Source: Microbulbifer flavimaris (GTDB taxonomy: Bacteria > Pseudomonadota > Gammaproteobacteria > Pseudomonadales > Cellvibrionaceae). From it: 64,000 nucleotides of DNA. The notes under the pieces were generated by a model. The model saw only the letters and a list, made by a program, of their open reading frames with translations, was not told the origin of the DNA and ran no database searches. The translations under genes and the position numbers were made by a program. Every line of letters starts with the position of its first letter. Within the stretch, counting starts at the first letter, position 1. Shown here in pieces: positions 9,132-18,281 of this stretch. Location of the stretch: positions 1 to 64,000 of the forward strand of contig NZ_LRFG02000005.1 of the NCBI RefSeq assembly GCF_001641755.2, in the 5' to 3' direction.

Positions 9132-10880
9132 ATGACCGATACCCCCGAGCCCGTTGGCTTTGACCAGCTCAACCTGCCCGCCAATATTCTCAGTGCCGTC
9201 CAGAAATTGGGCTACGAGACCCCCTCGCCGATTCAGGCCCAGACCATTCCCTCCCTGTTGGACGGGCGCGACGTACTGGGCCAGGCCCAGACCGGCACCG
9301 GCAAGACCGCGGCTTTTGCGCTGCCGCTGCTGGCACAGCTGGACGTGAGCAACAAGCGCCCCCAGGCACTGGTACTGGCACCGACCCGTGAACTGGCCAT
9401 CCAGGTGGCCGAGGCCTGCCAGTCCTACGCCCAGAACCTCAAAGGTTTTCATGTGGCGCCGATCTACGGCGGCGCGGACTACCGCGGCCAGATGAAGCAG
9501 CTGCAACGCGGCGTACAGCTGGTTGTCGGCACGCCGGGCCGGGTGATGGACCATATGCGCCGTGGCAGCCTCGACCTGTCCAACCTCAAGACCCTGGTAC
9601 TGGACGAAGCCGACGAAATGCTGCGCATGGGCTTTATCGATGACGTGCAGTGGGTATTGGAGCAGCTTCCCGAGCAGCGCCAGATTGCGCTCTTCTCCGC
9701 CACCATGCCGCGAGAGATCGCCCGTATTGCCCGCGATCACCTGCACGATCCGGTAGAGGTCAAGATCAAGGTCAAGACCGAGACCGCCGAAACCATCCGC
9801 CAGCGTTACTGGCCGGTGGGCGGCCTGCACAAGCTGGATGCGCTGACCCGTATCCTGGAAGCGGAGCCGGTGGACGCCACCATTATCTTTGTGCGCACCA
9901 AAAACAGCACCGTGGAACTGGCGGACAAGCTCGCCGCACGCGGTTTTGCCAGTGCCGCATTGAACGGTGACATGGCGCAGAACCTGCGTGAAGGTGTGAT
10001 CGACAAGCTCAAGAAGGGCAAGCTGGATATCGTGGTGGCCACCGATGTGGCGGCCCGCGGTCTGGATGTGAAGCGCATCAGTCACGTAATCAATTACGAC
10101 ATTCCCTACGATACCGAGGCCTATATCCACCGGATCGGGCGTACAGGGCGTGCCGGCCGTGAGGGTGACGCCATCCTGTTTGTGGCACCCCGCGAGCGGC
10201 GCATGCTGCGCATTATCGAGAAGGCCACCAAGAAGTCGATCGAGCAGTTGGAGTTGCCCAGCGCCAAAGCGGTCAACTCGGCGCGTATGCAGCGTTTCCG
10301 CGAGCGTATTACCGGTACCCTGGAAGGTTCTATCGACCTGGCACCGTACCGCCAGCTGGTGGACGAATACCTGTCCATGAATGAGACAGATCCACTGCAG
10401 GTCGCTGCTGCGCTGGCAGCCATGGCCCAGGGTGACCAGCCGCTGTTTGTGAAGGAGCAGGAGCCGAGAAAACGCCGTGAGCGCGATGACGACTTCGAGC
10501 CCCGTGATCGCAAGCAGGGCAGCTTTAAGAAAGACAAAAAAATGTCCTCGCCGGACGAGGGTATGGAGCGCTACCGTATCGAGATTGGCCGCGAGCACGG
10601 TGTGCGCCCGGGCAATATCGTCGGTGCGATCGCCAATGAAGTGGAGCTGGAAAGCTCCTATATTGGCCGTATCGAGATTTATCGGGAGTTCACCACCGTG
10701 GATCTGCCGGAAGGAATGCCGAAGGAAATCTTCCAGCACCTGAAGAAGGTGCGTGTATCCGGCCGGCCGATGAATATCTCCAGGTTCGAGGAAGGCAAGG
10801 GTGGGCCGCCAGCCAGGAGCGGCAAGCGCAAGCCCGGGGCGGGCAAGCCGAAGCACCGCAAAGTAAAGCGCGGTGACTGA
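9132..10880 (+). CDS. deaD: DEAD-box ATP-dependent RNA helicase (DeaD/CsdA type)
   Basis: RNA helicase of the CsdA type, used in ribosome assembly and mRNA remodelling in the cold. The 582-residue protein has all core motifs: AQTGTGKT (about residue 52), PTREL, TPGR, DEAD (158-161), SAT (189-191) and HRIGRTGRAGR. After the helicase core comes a DbpA/CsdA-type RNA-binding domain (YRIEIGREHGV to GRPMNISRFE) and a basic Lys/Gly-rich tail. The start is uncertain: ATG at 9132 gives MTDTPEPVGFDQL; GTG at 9120 and TTG at 9108 are in frame and no strong ribosome-binding site decides. It is a single gene closed by the terminator at 10892. Confidence 0.93.
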   Translation: MTDTPEPVGFDQLNLPANILSAVQKLGYETPSPIQAQTIPSLLDGRDVLGQAQTGTGKTAAFALPLLAQLDVSNKRPQALVLAPTRELAIQVAEACQSYAQNLKGFHVAPIYGGADYRGQMKQLQRGVQLVVGTPGRVMDHMRRGSLDLSNLKTLVLDEADEMLRMGFIDDVQWVLEQLPEQRQIALFSATMPREIARIARDHLHDPVEVKIKVKTETAETIRQRYWPVGGLHKLDALTRILEAEPVDATIIFVRTKNSTVELADKLAARGFASAALNGDMAQNLREGVIDKLKKGKLDIVVATDVAARGLDVKRISHVINYDIPYDTEAYIHRIGRTGRAGREGDAILFVAPRERRMLRIIEKATKKSIEQLELPSAKAVNSARMQRFRERITGTLEGSIDLAPYRQLVDEYLSMNETDPLQVAAALAAMAQGDQPLFVKEQEPRKRRERDDDFEPRDRKQGSFKKDKKMSSPDEGMERYRIEIGREHGVRPGNIVGAIANEVELESSYIGRIEIYREFTTVDLPEGMPKEIFQHLKKVRVSGRPMNISRFEEGKGGPPARSGKRKPGAGKPKHRKVKRGD

Positions 10881-10891
10881 AAAGAGAAATA

Positions 10892-10924
10892 AAAAAAGCG
10901 GGTGAGAAATCACCCGCTTTTTTT
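10892..10924. terminator. Bidirectional intrinsic terminator, deaD / cytochrome b561
   Basis: A-run, stem GCGGGTGA, loop GAAA, stem TCACCCGC, T-run. The symmetrical A and T runs allow it to end both deaD (+) and the cytochrome b561 gene (-), which converge here. Confidence 0.92.
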
Positions 10925-10971
10925 ATGTCTGACGCACGACCCTGGCAGCCTTCCGCAGGGCAGTGCGCCCG

Positions 10972-11517
10972 TCAGCTTTCCCTCCCGCTGGGCAGCATAC
11001 GCCGCAAGGTGGCATCCTTATTGACCAAGTGGTGCCACACTGCGGCAGCCACATGCAGGCAGATCAAAACCAGTAAGGTATTCCAGACCAGCTCCTTGTG
11101 CAGGTATGCCAGCTGTTTGGCAATATCCGTGTTCTTTTCAACGAAGCCGGGAATCTCAAAGAGCCAGAAAATGGTGGTGTCGGAGCCGGCAAACTGTTTC
11201 ATGATCAGGCCAAGGATTGGCATTGCCAGGAGAAGGGCATAAAAGGTAACGTGCGTGATACGGGCCACGATGCGCTCCATGGAGCTGCCCAGCATTTGCG
11301 GCCGTGGGTGGGTGGTGCGCCAGTAGAGACGTAGCGCAACCAGCAGCAGAATGGTGAGACCGATGGAGAAATGCAGGGTCTTCCACCACTCGCGCATCGG
11401 GTCGCCTTTCTGGTAAAACTCATGCAGCTCCACCGAGCCCCAGGCGAACAGCACAAAGATGGCAATTAGCCAGTGCAGACCTTTACTAACTGGGTTCCAC
11501 TGCGATGGAAGCGTCAT
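10972..11517 (-). CDS. Cytochrome b561 family protein
   Basis: Four-helix inner-membrane di-heme cytochrome of the bacterial b561 (YodB/CybB) type, probably moving electrons between quinol and a periplasmic acceptor. The 181-residue product has the family's size, hydrophobic helices around residues 13-30, 47-64, 90-107 and 145-163, and histidines suited to heme binding: H15 (GLHWL), H49 (LHFSIG), H155 (CLHVAAA) and H161/H162. It is transcribed alone towards deaD. The physiological partner cannot be told from the neighbours. Confidence 0.85.
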   Translation of the reverse strand: MTLPSQWNPVSKGLHWLIAIFVLFAWGSVELHEFYQKGDPMREWWKTLHFSIGLTILLLVALRLYWRTTHPRPQMLGSSMERIVARITHVTFYALLLAMPILGLIMKQFAGSDTTIFWLFEIPGFVEKNTDIAKQLAYLHKELVWNTLLVLICLHVAAAVWHHLVNKDATLRRMLPSGRES

Positions 11518-11605
11518 GGAGTAGTTCTCTTTTTCAAATAATCGGGATCTAGAGAATACCTGACGCCAATATAAAACTGCAATCTAAGTAATTTGAAATG
11601 ATCAG

Positions 11606-12268
11606 CTATGGATTTATGCAATTAACCCTTACAGTTTTATAGCTTTGATCTGGTTGCAGTATGTGCGCAGGATGATTCTTCATTGATTCCTGTTCGTATG
11701 TGCAAAGCCAGGGGAGAGCAGTGGTAGCCTGATGCAATTCCACATCATATTTATCTCTCTTGGGTCTCAGAACGAGGGTGCCGTAAACTGTAACCATCCC
11801 GGGTTTTATTTCGATACTACCGATTTGATTCTGGCCATCTCGTTTTTGGCCTTCCGGGATCCATAATGCCGAGCAAAGTGGTGAGCGACCTCGCTTGCAG
11901 AATTTGGGGCCAAAGTCTATGTGACTGATGTTGTAGATCCCTGATTTGAGCTTCATGAGTGCCTGGTCAGGAGGCACGTGTACCAAAGTATTCGAGCTAT
12001 TCCGCAAGAGCGCGACCCACGAAGGTTGCTCTTTTTGTGTGGGTACTGTCACCGCAGTAATCGATAAATAGCCTTCTTCCCCACTAGCTATTGTGGGTGT
12101 AGTGTAAAAGCAGGCGGATAAAGCACATGCAAAAAGACTTGGGAGGAGAGTTGGTTCTGCTGTAGCGCAATATTTCCTTTTTACCCTGGTGCCGATGTGT
12201 TTCCTCTTAAGCAAGTTACGAGCAATCATCATGGGCGCCTTCAGCTTCCGCTTTCTGTAGAAATTCAC
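11606..12268 (-). CDS. Hypothetical secreted protein
   Basis: I do not recognise this 220-residue protein. A basic N-terminus (RKRKLKAP) is followed after about 40 residues by a hydrophobic stretch ending ACFYTTPTIASG, which could be a late signal peptide or anchor; a start at MMIARNLL (12232) would bring it nearer to the N-terminus. The rest has four cysteines, in CKRGRSPLCSALW, PWLCTYE and VNCINP, which suits a disulfide-bonded exported protein. Composition differs from the neighbours (26 G+C in the 60 bases 11641-11700), hinting at recent acquisition. No operon partner. Confidence 0.5.
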   Translation of the reverse strand: MNFYRKRKLKAPMMIARNLLKRKHIGTRVKRKYCATAEPTLLPSLFACALSACFYTTPTIASGEEGYLSITAVTVPTQKEQPSWVALLRNSSNTLVHVPPDQALMKLKSGIYNISHIDFGPKFCKRGRSPLCSALWIPEGQKRDGQNQIGSIEIKPGMVTVYGTLVLRPKRDKYDVELHQATTALPWLCTYEQESMKNHPAHILQPDQSYKTVRVNCINP

Positions 12269-12334
12269 GACCGCGTTGCCTGCGCGGCCGTTGTTAGGGG
12301 TTTTAAGCTGGATGTGAATATCTTGCCCTAGGGG

Positions 12335-14380
12335 TCAATTTGTTGCCACGTCCACCGCCCCATTCAGCCGGAAAGGCACCGATTCGACAAATGGCTTGAT
12401 GCCCATCGCCTGATAAAGCTCATCCGGGCGATACAGATTCTGGCCCTCGATGACCAGTGCCGTGCGACGCAGGGCAGTGATGTCTTCCAGCGGGTTGCCA
12501 TCGAGTAACACCAGATGCGCCTTCTTGCCCACGTTCACGGTGCCACTCTGGTCGAGAGCCCCGACTACCCGGGCGGGCTCGATGGTGGCGGTGCGCAGGA
12601 CATCGGCGTTGGGAATGCCCGCTTCGGCGTAGAGCTCCAGTTCCCGCAGCAGGGTGAAGCCGGGCAGGCCGTCGGTGCCGGCGACCATTGGTACGTTGTG
12701 CTCATGAAGCTTGCGCAGCATGGCCAGCAGTGCGGCGGAGCTTTTGCTGTAATGCTCGCGGTGCTCTGGCTGGATATTCAGCCAGCTGCCAACCAGATTG
12801 CGGCGGGCATTGACAGGCAGGTGGTCGGCCACGGTCTGATACTCCCTGTCCAGCTGGCCAGCCTCGCCCTGTAGCAGCGAGCGGAATACAGTCACCGTGG
12901 CATCCACCACCGTACCCTTGTCGGCCAGCTTATCCAGGAACGCGGCGACTTCCGCGCTGTCCAGGTCAATCTCATGGGCGTGCTCTCCCACCTCGGTGAA
13001 GCGCAACTTCTTGCGGGTATCGATGGAGCCCATGAAGTTGAGGAACAGCATATTGATATGCTGGATTTCGTCGAAGCCCGCATCAACCGCCTCCTCGGCG
13101 GTCATGAACGCCGGGATATGGCCGCTCAGGCGCATGCCGCGCTTGTGGACATGCTCGGCAAGGGGCGCGATCCACTCGGGCTCCATGGAGCTGTAGGTTT
13201 TGATCTGCATGTAGCCGCGCTCGGCATACCAGTCTGCAGCGGCTTTCGCCTCCTCCAGACTCTTTACCGTTTTGCCAAGTCGCATCGCATTTTCACTGTC
13301 GCGATCGATAAAGCCGGCGCGATAGATCGGGCCGCCGATCGCCTTACCTGAATCGAACAGTTTTTCCGTAAGCATGATTTTTTCATGCGCATTGCCGATG
13401 TCACGCACGCTGATGACGCCGGCAGCCATGTTGAGGAGCCCATGCTCAGGGCTCATATGGCCGTGCATGTCCCACAATCCAGGCATCAGGGTCATGCCGC
13501 GTGCATTGATACGGGTAACACCGGGAAAGCGAATCGGCTGCAAGCTGATGCGGGTGATCTTTCCATCTTCGATCAGCAGGTGGCGACCGCGAAGCAGTTG
13601 ACCCTGTTCAACGTCGACGATGTTGACGTTGTTGATGAGTATAGGGGTCTCCGACTGGTGGGTATGTTGGCCCGCCAGTGATTGCAGGTATTCGTTGCTG
13701 GCCTGCATCTCCCGTTCTTTCAATGGTTGCAGGTGGGACTTGTCCCAGCCCTTGCGCAAAATTGCAAAAAAGGCGATGTCATGTGAGGCGAACAGGTCTC
13801 CTTCTTCATCGTACCAGGCGAGAAAGGGAGTGAAGTCGAGCCCGCTGACGCCGTACAGGTAGATGGTTTTTTCCATGTCCCCCTGTGTAACGGTGCGCTT
13901 GTCCAGCTGCTCGAGTCGCGCCTGCCCCTGGGGCAGCAGCTTGAGCGTATGCCCGGGACTCGCCAGCAACGCCTTGGCCAGTTGGGCTTTCATGGCGATG
14001 GTGGGATTTTTGGGGACAAAAAACTGGGATGCGGACGACTTGGCACTGCCTCGTTCATCGCTGCCTTTCCATTCAGCCAGCCCATCGGCAAGGGTGAAGG
14101 TCTCCTCCACCGGTGCCCCACCGGGGCTTATACCTTTTATGTGGATAAATGTGGGAATGCCCTTGGGGCCAAGCTCAAACTCCTCGGTCATCTTGATGCG
14201 CCGGTTGTTCCAGCCCAATTCCAGGGTTCCGGAAACTCGATTGTCCTCGCGAGTGATCACCTCGTGTCCGGCGACACCTTCTGGATCGTAGAAGACATAC
14301 TCGATGGTTTGAGCGGATAGTTTGGACGCCCAGAGAAGCAGGGCGGAGGTGAGTACCACAGCGAAATTCAGAAACTTCAT
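12335..14380 (-). CDS. Secreted amidohydrolase family protein
   Basis: Metal-dependent hydrolase of the amidohydrolase superfamily, exported by a clear signal peptide (hydrophobic residues 5-18, likely cut after KLSAQ near 24). Of 681 residues, the first 230 form a separate domain of unknown role; the amidohydrolase part begins near 247 (ILINNVNIVD). Candidate metal ligands are H306 and H308 (MPGLWDMHGHM), K394 (MQIKTYSS), H421 (SGHIPAF), H441 (IQHINM) and D570 (AGTDG), the usual pattern for imidazolonepropionase/prolidase-like members. The C-terminal DGNPLEDI motif is also typical. Substrate unknown; related secreted proteins cleave dipeptides or cyclic amides. Confidence 0.8.
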   Translation of the reverse strand: MKFLNFAVVLTSALLLWASKLSAQTIEYVFYDPEGVAGHEVITREDNRVSGTLELGWNNRRIKMTEEFELGPKGIPTFIHIKGISPGGAPVEETFTLADGLAEWKGSDERGSAKSSASQFFVPKNPTIAMKAQLAKALLASPGHTLKLLPQGQARLEQLDKRTVTQGDMEKTIYLYGVSGLDFTPFLAWYDEEGDLFASHDIAFFAILRKGWDKSHLQPLKEREMQASNEYLQSLAGQHTHQSETPILINNVNIVDVEQGQLLRGRHLLIEDGKITRISLQPIRFPGVTRINARGMTLMPGLWDMHGHMSPEHGLLNMAAGVISVRDIGNAHEKIMLTEKLFDSGKAIGGPIYRAGFIDRDSENAMRLGKTVKSLEEAKAAADWYAERGYMQIKTYSSMEPEWIAPLAEHVHKRGMRLSGHIPAFMTAEEAVDAGFDEIQHINMLFLNFMGSIDTRKKLRFTEVGEHAHEIDLDSAEVAAFLDKLADKGTVVDATVTVFRSLLQGEAGQLDREYQTVADHLPVNARRNLVGSWLNIQPEHREHYSKSSAALLAMLRKLHEHNVPMVAGTDGLPGFTLLRELELYAEAGIPNADVLRTATIEPARVVGALDQSGTVNVGKKAHLVLLDGNPLEDITALRRTALVIEGQNLYRPDELYQAMGIKPFVESVPFRLNGAVDVATN

Positions 14381-14592
14381 GGTGGTTACCTTTTATTTAT
14401 GGTTTTTTCAGCCGGACAATCCTGAGGACTTTTTGCGGGAGCGACAATGGCATCTGGTGACACGTGGATACTTTGGCGCCATTTACGACGTAAATAGTGG
14501 ATCGTCCGCCAGTGATTCTTGATTGATGAGCTGTGCAGCGGTGGGGTGAGTGGAGTTCAGGCGATGGCGAGTGCCGGGGAGGAAAATGCGAA

Positions 14593-14625
14593 ACCGGCTT
14601 CCCGCCTGTGCGGCGAGAAGCCGGT
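14593..14625 (-). terminator. Stem-loop after pepQ
   Basis: ACCGGCTTC pairs with GAAGCCGGT, with an inner CCGC/GCGG stem. On the minus strand it lies 14 bases after the pepQ stop and is followed by TTTCGCATTTT, a weak T-rich tail. Confidence 0.55.
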
Positions 14626-14638
14626 GTAACTTTGCGGA

Positions 14639-15949
14639 TTACTGCGCGTAGCAGTCCCGGGTCATGTTCTCGATGCGGTCCTCGTGCACGATGACGTTGT
14701 CCTCGATCCGCACACCGCCGAAGGGACGCAGTGCCTCTACCTTGTCCCAGTGCACCTCGCTGGCCAGGTCGCTGTTTTTCAGGTCGGCCAGCAGGCTGTC
14801 GATGAAGTAGAGGCCGGGCTCGATGGTGAAGACCTGGTCTGCTTCCACGGTACGGGACGTGCGCAGGAACGGGTATTGCTCTGGTGGCGGGGTGGTCCCG
14901 CCTTCTGGCGCAGTCTGGTGACCGCCCACGTCGTGGACCTGCAGGCCGAGGAAGTGGCCCAGGCCGTGGGGCATAAAGGGTCGCGTCAAACCACTTTCCA
15001 CCGCGCTCTCGGCGGAGGATTTGATTACACCGAAGCGGTTCAGCAATTCGCCGATCTTGTGATGGCACTCGAGGTGCAGGTCCGGGTAGGGGGTGCCGGG
15101 CTTGAGGCCGGCCACCAGTTCCTGCTCTTTCTCATCCATGGCCGCCACCAGTTCGGCGTACTCCCCGTCCCGGTAGGCATAGCTGCGGGTGATGTCCGCG
15201 CAGTAGCCGTTGTAGTCGGCACCGGCATCGATCAAAAAGCTGCGACGCTCCGCCTCCGGCAGGCGTTTGGTGTTGAGATGGGTGTAGTGCAGGATGGCCG
15301 CGTGCTCGTTCAGACCAACGATATTGCCGTAAGGCATCTGGTTCTCACCCTGGCCGGCGGCATTCAGGTAGGCCAGGTTGATTTCGAACTCGCTGGCGCC
15401 GTCACGGAAGGCCGCCTCGGCAGCGCGGTGGGCCCTGACTGCAATGCGGTTGGCTTCCCGCAGGCAGGCCATCTCATACGGAGTCTTGTAAGCGCGTGCC
15501 CAGTGCAGCCGGGCCAGCAGTTCTTCCGGATTGGGGGTGCCCACGGACCAGCCTTCCAGGCCATCGGCTTCGCCAATAAATGCCGCGTTGTCGGCGCTGA
15601 GGAACTGTTTGGCATCGGCGGGCTTGCTCAGCAGCTCGATGTCGTACTCGTCGCTCCAGAACGTCTGCGGCGCAGGCGGCACGTAGTGCCAGAAGTCCAC
15701 CGGACGGTAGAACAGCAGCTTCGGTTTCTGCCCGCGGCGGTAGATGATCCAGCTATGGGGGTTGTCGGTCACTGGCACCAGGGCCTTGAACTGGGGGTTG
15801 ACCCGAAACGGGTAGTAGTTGTCGTCTAGGAACTGGACCTTGGGCTTACCACTAAATACGTTGAGCGTCTCGTAACCGCACTGCTCGAGGATGTCGTCAT
15901 AGCGGCTCTTGAGTGTGGCGAGATGTTCGGCGTAGAGGTTCTTGTCCAT
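14639..15949 (-). CDS. pepQ: Xaa-Pro dipeptidase
   Basis: Cytoplasmic dinuclear metallopeptidase that cleaves dipeptides with C-terminal proline. The 436-residue protein is colinear with E. coli PepQ: an N-terminal domain with VNPQFKALVPV and HSWIIY, then a pita-bread domain with metal ligands in IDAGADYNGYCADITR (two Asp), HGLGHFLGLQVHDVGG (His), FTIEPGLYFI (Glu) and GGVRIEDNV (Glu). It stands alone, divergent from purU. The family also has organophosphate-hydrolase side activity, which is a general property and not evident here. Confidence 0.95.
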   Translation of the reverse strand: MDKNLYAEHLATLKSRYDDILEQCGYETLNVFSGKPKVQFLDDNYYPFRVNPQFKALVPVTDNPHSWIIYRRGQKPKLLFYRPVDFWHYVPPAPQTFWSDEYDIELLSKPADAKQFLSADNAAFIGEADGLEGWSVGTPNPEELLARLHWARAYKTPYEMACLREANRIAVRAHRAAEAAFRDGASEFEINLAYLNAAGQGENQMPYGNIVGLNEHAAILHYTHLNTKRLPEAERRSFLIDAGADYNGYCADITRSYAYRDGEYAELVAAMDEKEQELVAGLKPGTPYPDLHLECHHKIGELLNRFGVIKSSAESAVESGLTRPFMPHGLGHFLGLQVHDVGGHQTAPEGGTTPPPEQYPFLRTSRTVEADQVFTIEPGLYFIDSLLADLKNSDLASEVHWDKVEALRPFGGVRIEDNVIVHEDRIENMTRDCYAQ

Positions 15950-16061
15950 GGAATTCCTTTATTAGTTGCTCGCGGTCGGCGAGGCGGTGTGATTCAGCTA
16001 ATCCGCTTAGTGTATAGTCTGACATTCCACAACTCCCAGTCATTTGGCCTGAATTTTTGCC

Positions 16062-16898
16062 ATGGAAAAGAAGATACTGCTGACAGATTGCCCCGACGCA
16101 AAGGGCCTGATCGCGAAGATCACCAACATCTGTTACAAGCACCAGCTGAACATCACCAAGAACGATGAATTCGTGGACCGGGAGCGAGGTCGCTTCTTCA
16201 TGCGCACCGCGCTGGAGGGCAACTTCAATGACGAAACCCTGCTGGAAGACCTGGACATGGCACTGCCCCAGGGGGCAGAACGACGCCTGGTTCCCAGCGG
16301 GAAAAAGCGCCTGGTATTACTGGTAACCCGCGAGCCCCACTGCCTGGGGGATATCCTGATGAAGTGTTTTGCCGGGGCACTGGATGTGGAGATTGCGGCG
16401 GTGATTGGCAATCACCCGGACCTGGGCCCCCTCGTCGAGAAGTTCGAGATCCCTTTTTATCACCTGCCAGCGGAGGAGTTGGAGCGCGAGCAGCACGAAG
16501 AGCAGGTGATGACGCTGGTGGATCAGTTCGCCCCGGATTACCTGGTGCTGGCCAAGTACATGCGGGTGCTGACCCCGGCGTTCGTGGCACACTACCGCGG
16601 TCGCATCATCAATATCCATCACTCGTTTCTGCCGGCGTTTATCGGTGCCCGGCCCTACCAGCAGGCCTATGAGCGCGGAGTCAAAATCATCGGCGCCACG
16701 GCGCATTTTGTCACTGATGACCTGGATGAGGGGCCGATCATCGAGCAGGCTGTGATCTCGGTGGACCATGGTTACTCTGCCGAGGGTATGGCCGCAGCCG
16801 GGCGGGATGTGGAAAAATCGGTTTTGAGTCGCGCCCTGCAACTGGTGCTGCAGGAGCGGGTATTTATCCATGGCAACAAGACGGTCGTATTCAAGTAG
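16062..16898 (+). CDS. purU: Formyltetrahydrofolate deformylase
   Basis: Hydrolyses 10-formyl-THF to formate and THF, balancing the one-carbon pool and supplying formate for purine synthesis. The 278-residue protein has an N-terminal ACT domain (about 1-80, opening KKILLTDCPDAKGLIAKIT) and a C-terminal formyltransferase-fold domain with the catalytic residues N184 and H186 in INIHHSFLPAF and D222 in DDLDEGPII. Length and layout match E. coli PurU. The ACT domain suggests control by methionine/glycine, as known for PurU. It sits in a divergent pair with pepQ. Confidence 0.95.
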   Translation: MEKKILLTDCPDAKGLIAKITNICYKHQLNITKNDEFVDRERGRFFMRTALEGNFNDETLLEDLDMALPQGAERRLVPSGKKRLVLLVTREPHCLGDILMKCFAGALDVEIAAVIGNHPDLGPLVEKFEIPFYHLPAEELEREQHEEQVMTLVDQFAPDYLVLAKYMRVLTPAFVAHYRGRIINIHHSFLPAFIGARPYQQAYERGVKIIGATAHFVTDDLDEGPIIEQAVISVDHGYSAEGMAAAGRDVEKSVLSRALQLVLQERVFIHGNKTVVFK

Positions 16899-16921
16899 CC
16901 TGGCAGCAGTAGGAGACGATA

Positions 16922-17353
16922 ATGATAACAATCAACAACAATCGCCGGCTGGGTCGGGCTCTGTGCTTCGCGCCCCTGTCTCTGCTCCTGTTGGCGGGGT
17001 GCGCCAGTGAATCAACAGCGCCGATACCAGGGCTCAGCGAAACTTTCCACACCGAAATCGCTGCCAATGGCGCCAAGCGCTTTACCTATACCCTGGAGAT
17101 GCGCAGCCCGGAATTGCCGCGCCCGGTCACCCGCGAGGATGTGAACCGCGCGCGGATCCAGCGGGAAACCATGTTGCGCACGGGCCAGCGTCCCCGCGGC
17201 CCGCGGATCGATGAAATGGCCTTCAATCGCTCCCTCAATCAAAAACTCACTGAGACCGGGTTTTGCCGCGACGGCTTTTTCGAACTTGACCGCACCCTGT
17301 TCGTCGGAGGGGGGGAGGTACGCGGAGAATGCCGTGATGGTGCCCGGCGCTGA
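16922..17353 (+). CDS. Hypothetical lipoprotein
   Basis: Not recognised. The 143-residue precursor has a charged N-terminus, a hydrophobic core and the lipobox LLAGC at about residues 23-27, so it should be lipidated on that cysteine; the next residues ASE do not suggest inner-membrane retention. The mature part is rich in Arg/Pro, with two cysteines near the end (GFCRDGFFE, RGECRDG) that may pair. TAGGAG lies about seven bases before the ATG. It follows purU by 23 bases and may share its transcript. Confidence 0.7.
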   Translation: MITINNNRRLGRALCFAPLSLLLLAGCASESTAPIPGLSETFHTEIAANGAKRFTYTLEMRSPELPRPVTREDVNRARIQRETMLRTGQRPRGPRIDEMAFNRSLNQKLTETGFCRDGFFELDRTLFVGGGEVRGECRDGARR

Positions 17354-17379
17354 CCAGTGGTGTGTCGGTGAGTGCCACG

Positions 17380-18015
17380 ATGGAATATAAGGGAAGCATT
17401 GCCAGCTGGGATGATGGCCGTGGCTATGGCTTTATCCAGCCTGAAGGTGGTGGCTCGCGCGTGTTTCTCCATGTCAGCGCCTTCGATCGCAGGTATTGCC
17501 GGCCGGAACAGGGAATGGCGGTCAGGTTCAGTTTGGGGCGGGATGATCGCGGCCGACCGAGGGCAGATAGTGCGCGCCCTGCAAATGCAAAGCGCAGCCC
17601 GAATCGCCCGGGGCGACAGCGGCGCAGGGCGCTCCCGCTAGTCGGGGTGTTCTTTGCCGGGCTGGCTGGACTCTCGGTTTGGGGCTGGCTGCCCTGGTCA
17701 ATTACCGGTCTTTACCTCGCGCTCAGTCTCTTGACCCTGCTGCTCTACTTCAAGGACAAGCGGGCTGCGGTGCGCGGGCATTGGCGGACGCCAGAGCAGA
17801 CACTCCACCTGTTATCGTTGCTGGGCGGATGGCCTGGAGCGGCCCTGGGCCAGAGCCTCCTGCGGCACAAGTCCAGAAAAGGGTCCTTCCGGATGGTCTA
17901 CTGGCTGACGGTCGGTCTCAACCTGGCGGCGCTCGGTTACGGCCTTACCGCAGAAGGGCAGCAGTGGCTCCATCAACTGGACAGCTTTTTGATGCGTATT
18001 CCCGCCAACCTGTAA
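17380..18015 (+). CDS. Cold-shock domain / DUF1294 membrane fusion protein
   Basis: A two-domain protein of about 211 residues. Residues 1-60 form a cold-shock OB fold (GSIASWDDGRGYGFIQPEG, then VFLHVSAF), with the aromatic RNP-type motifs that bind single-stranded nucleic acid. A basic linker (about 65-85) leads to a DUF1294 membrane domain with roughly three or four hydrophobic helices and the family motif HLLSLLGGWPGAALGQ followed by RHKSRKGSFR. The combination is known in many proteobacteria but its role is not. I chose the ATG at 17380; in-frame GTG codons at 17362 and 17368 would lengthen it slightly. Confidence 0.85.
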   Translation: MEYKGSIASWDDGRGYGFIQPEGGGSRVFLHVSAFDRRYCRPEQGMAVRFSLGRDDRGRPRADSARPANAKRSPNRPGRQRRRALPLVGVFFAGLAGLSVWGWLPWSITGLYLALSLLTLLLYFKDKRAAVRGHWRTPEQTLHLLSLLGGWPGAALGQSLLRHKSRKGSFRMVYWLTVGLNLAALGYGLTAEGQQWLHQLDSFLMRIPANL

Positions 18016-18281
18016 GCAACAGGCTCGCGGTTCACTGAACGATCATCCCCTGTGGGGATGCAGCCATCGCCATACCGCCCTGTCTGTTCTTTTGTATGGC
18101 CACCTCCACCGCCTCGCGTATCCGTGCAGATTGATCCGACGGCGCGAATGCCGTCTTTGTGCGGCGCCTGAAGTCGTCTCTTCCTCCCCCAATGCGCGTC
18201 TGGCAACCACTTTGGCGTAGCGGTCTTCGTTTGGCTAAAAAACAACCGTTACACTCAAGGGAGGCTATGGAGGGTCGCGTC
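18016..18281. other. Intergenic region before the first YD lipoprotein
   Basis: No gene or repeat is evident. The frame of the downstream gene stays open through much of this stretch, but the lipobox position and comparison with the paralogue at 23718 place the start at its right end. Confidence 0.4.

Noticed and set aside
8976-10913. A 645-residue open frame on the minus strand opposite deaD
   Set aside because: It runs fully antisense to a well-conserved helicase and has no recognisable domain; GC-rich genes commonly leave such shadow frames.
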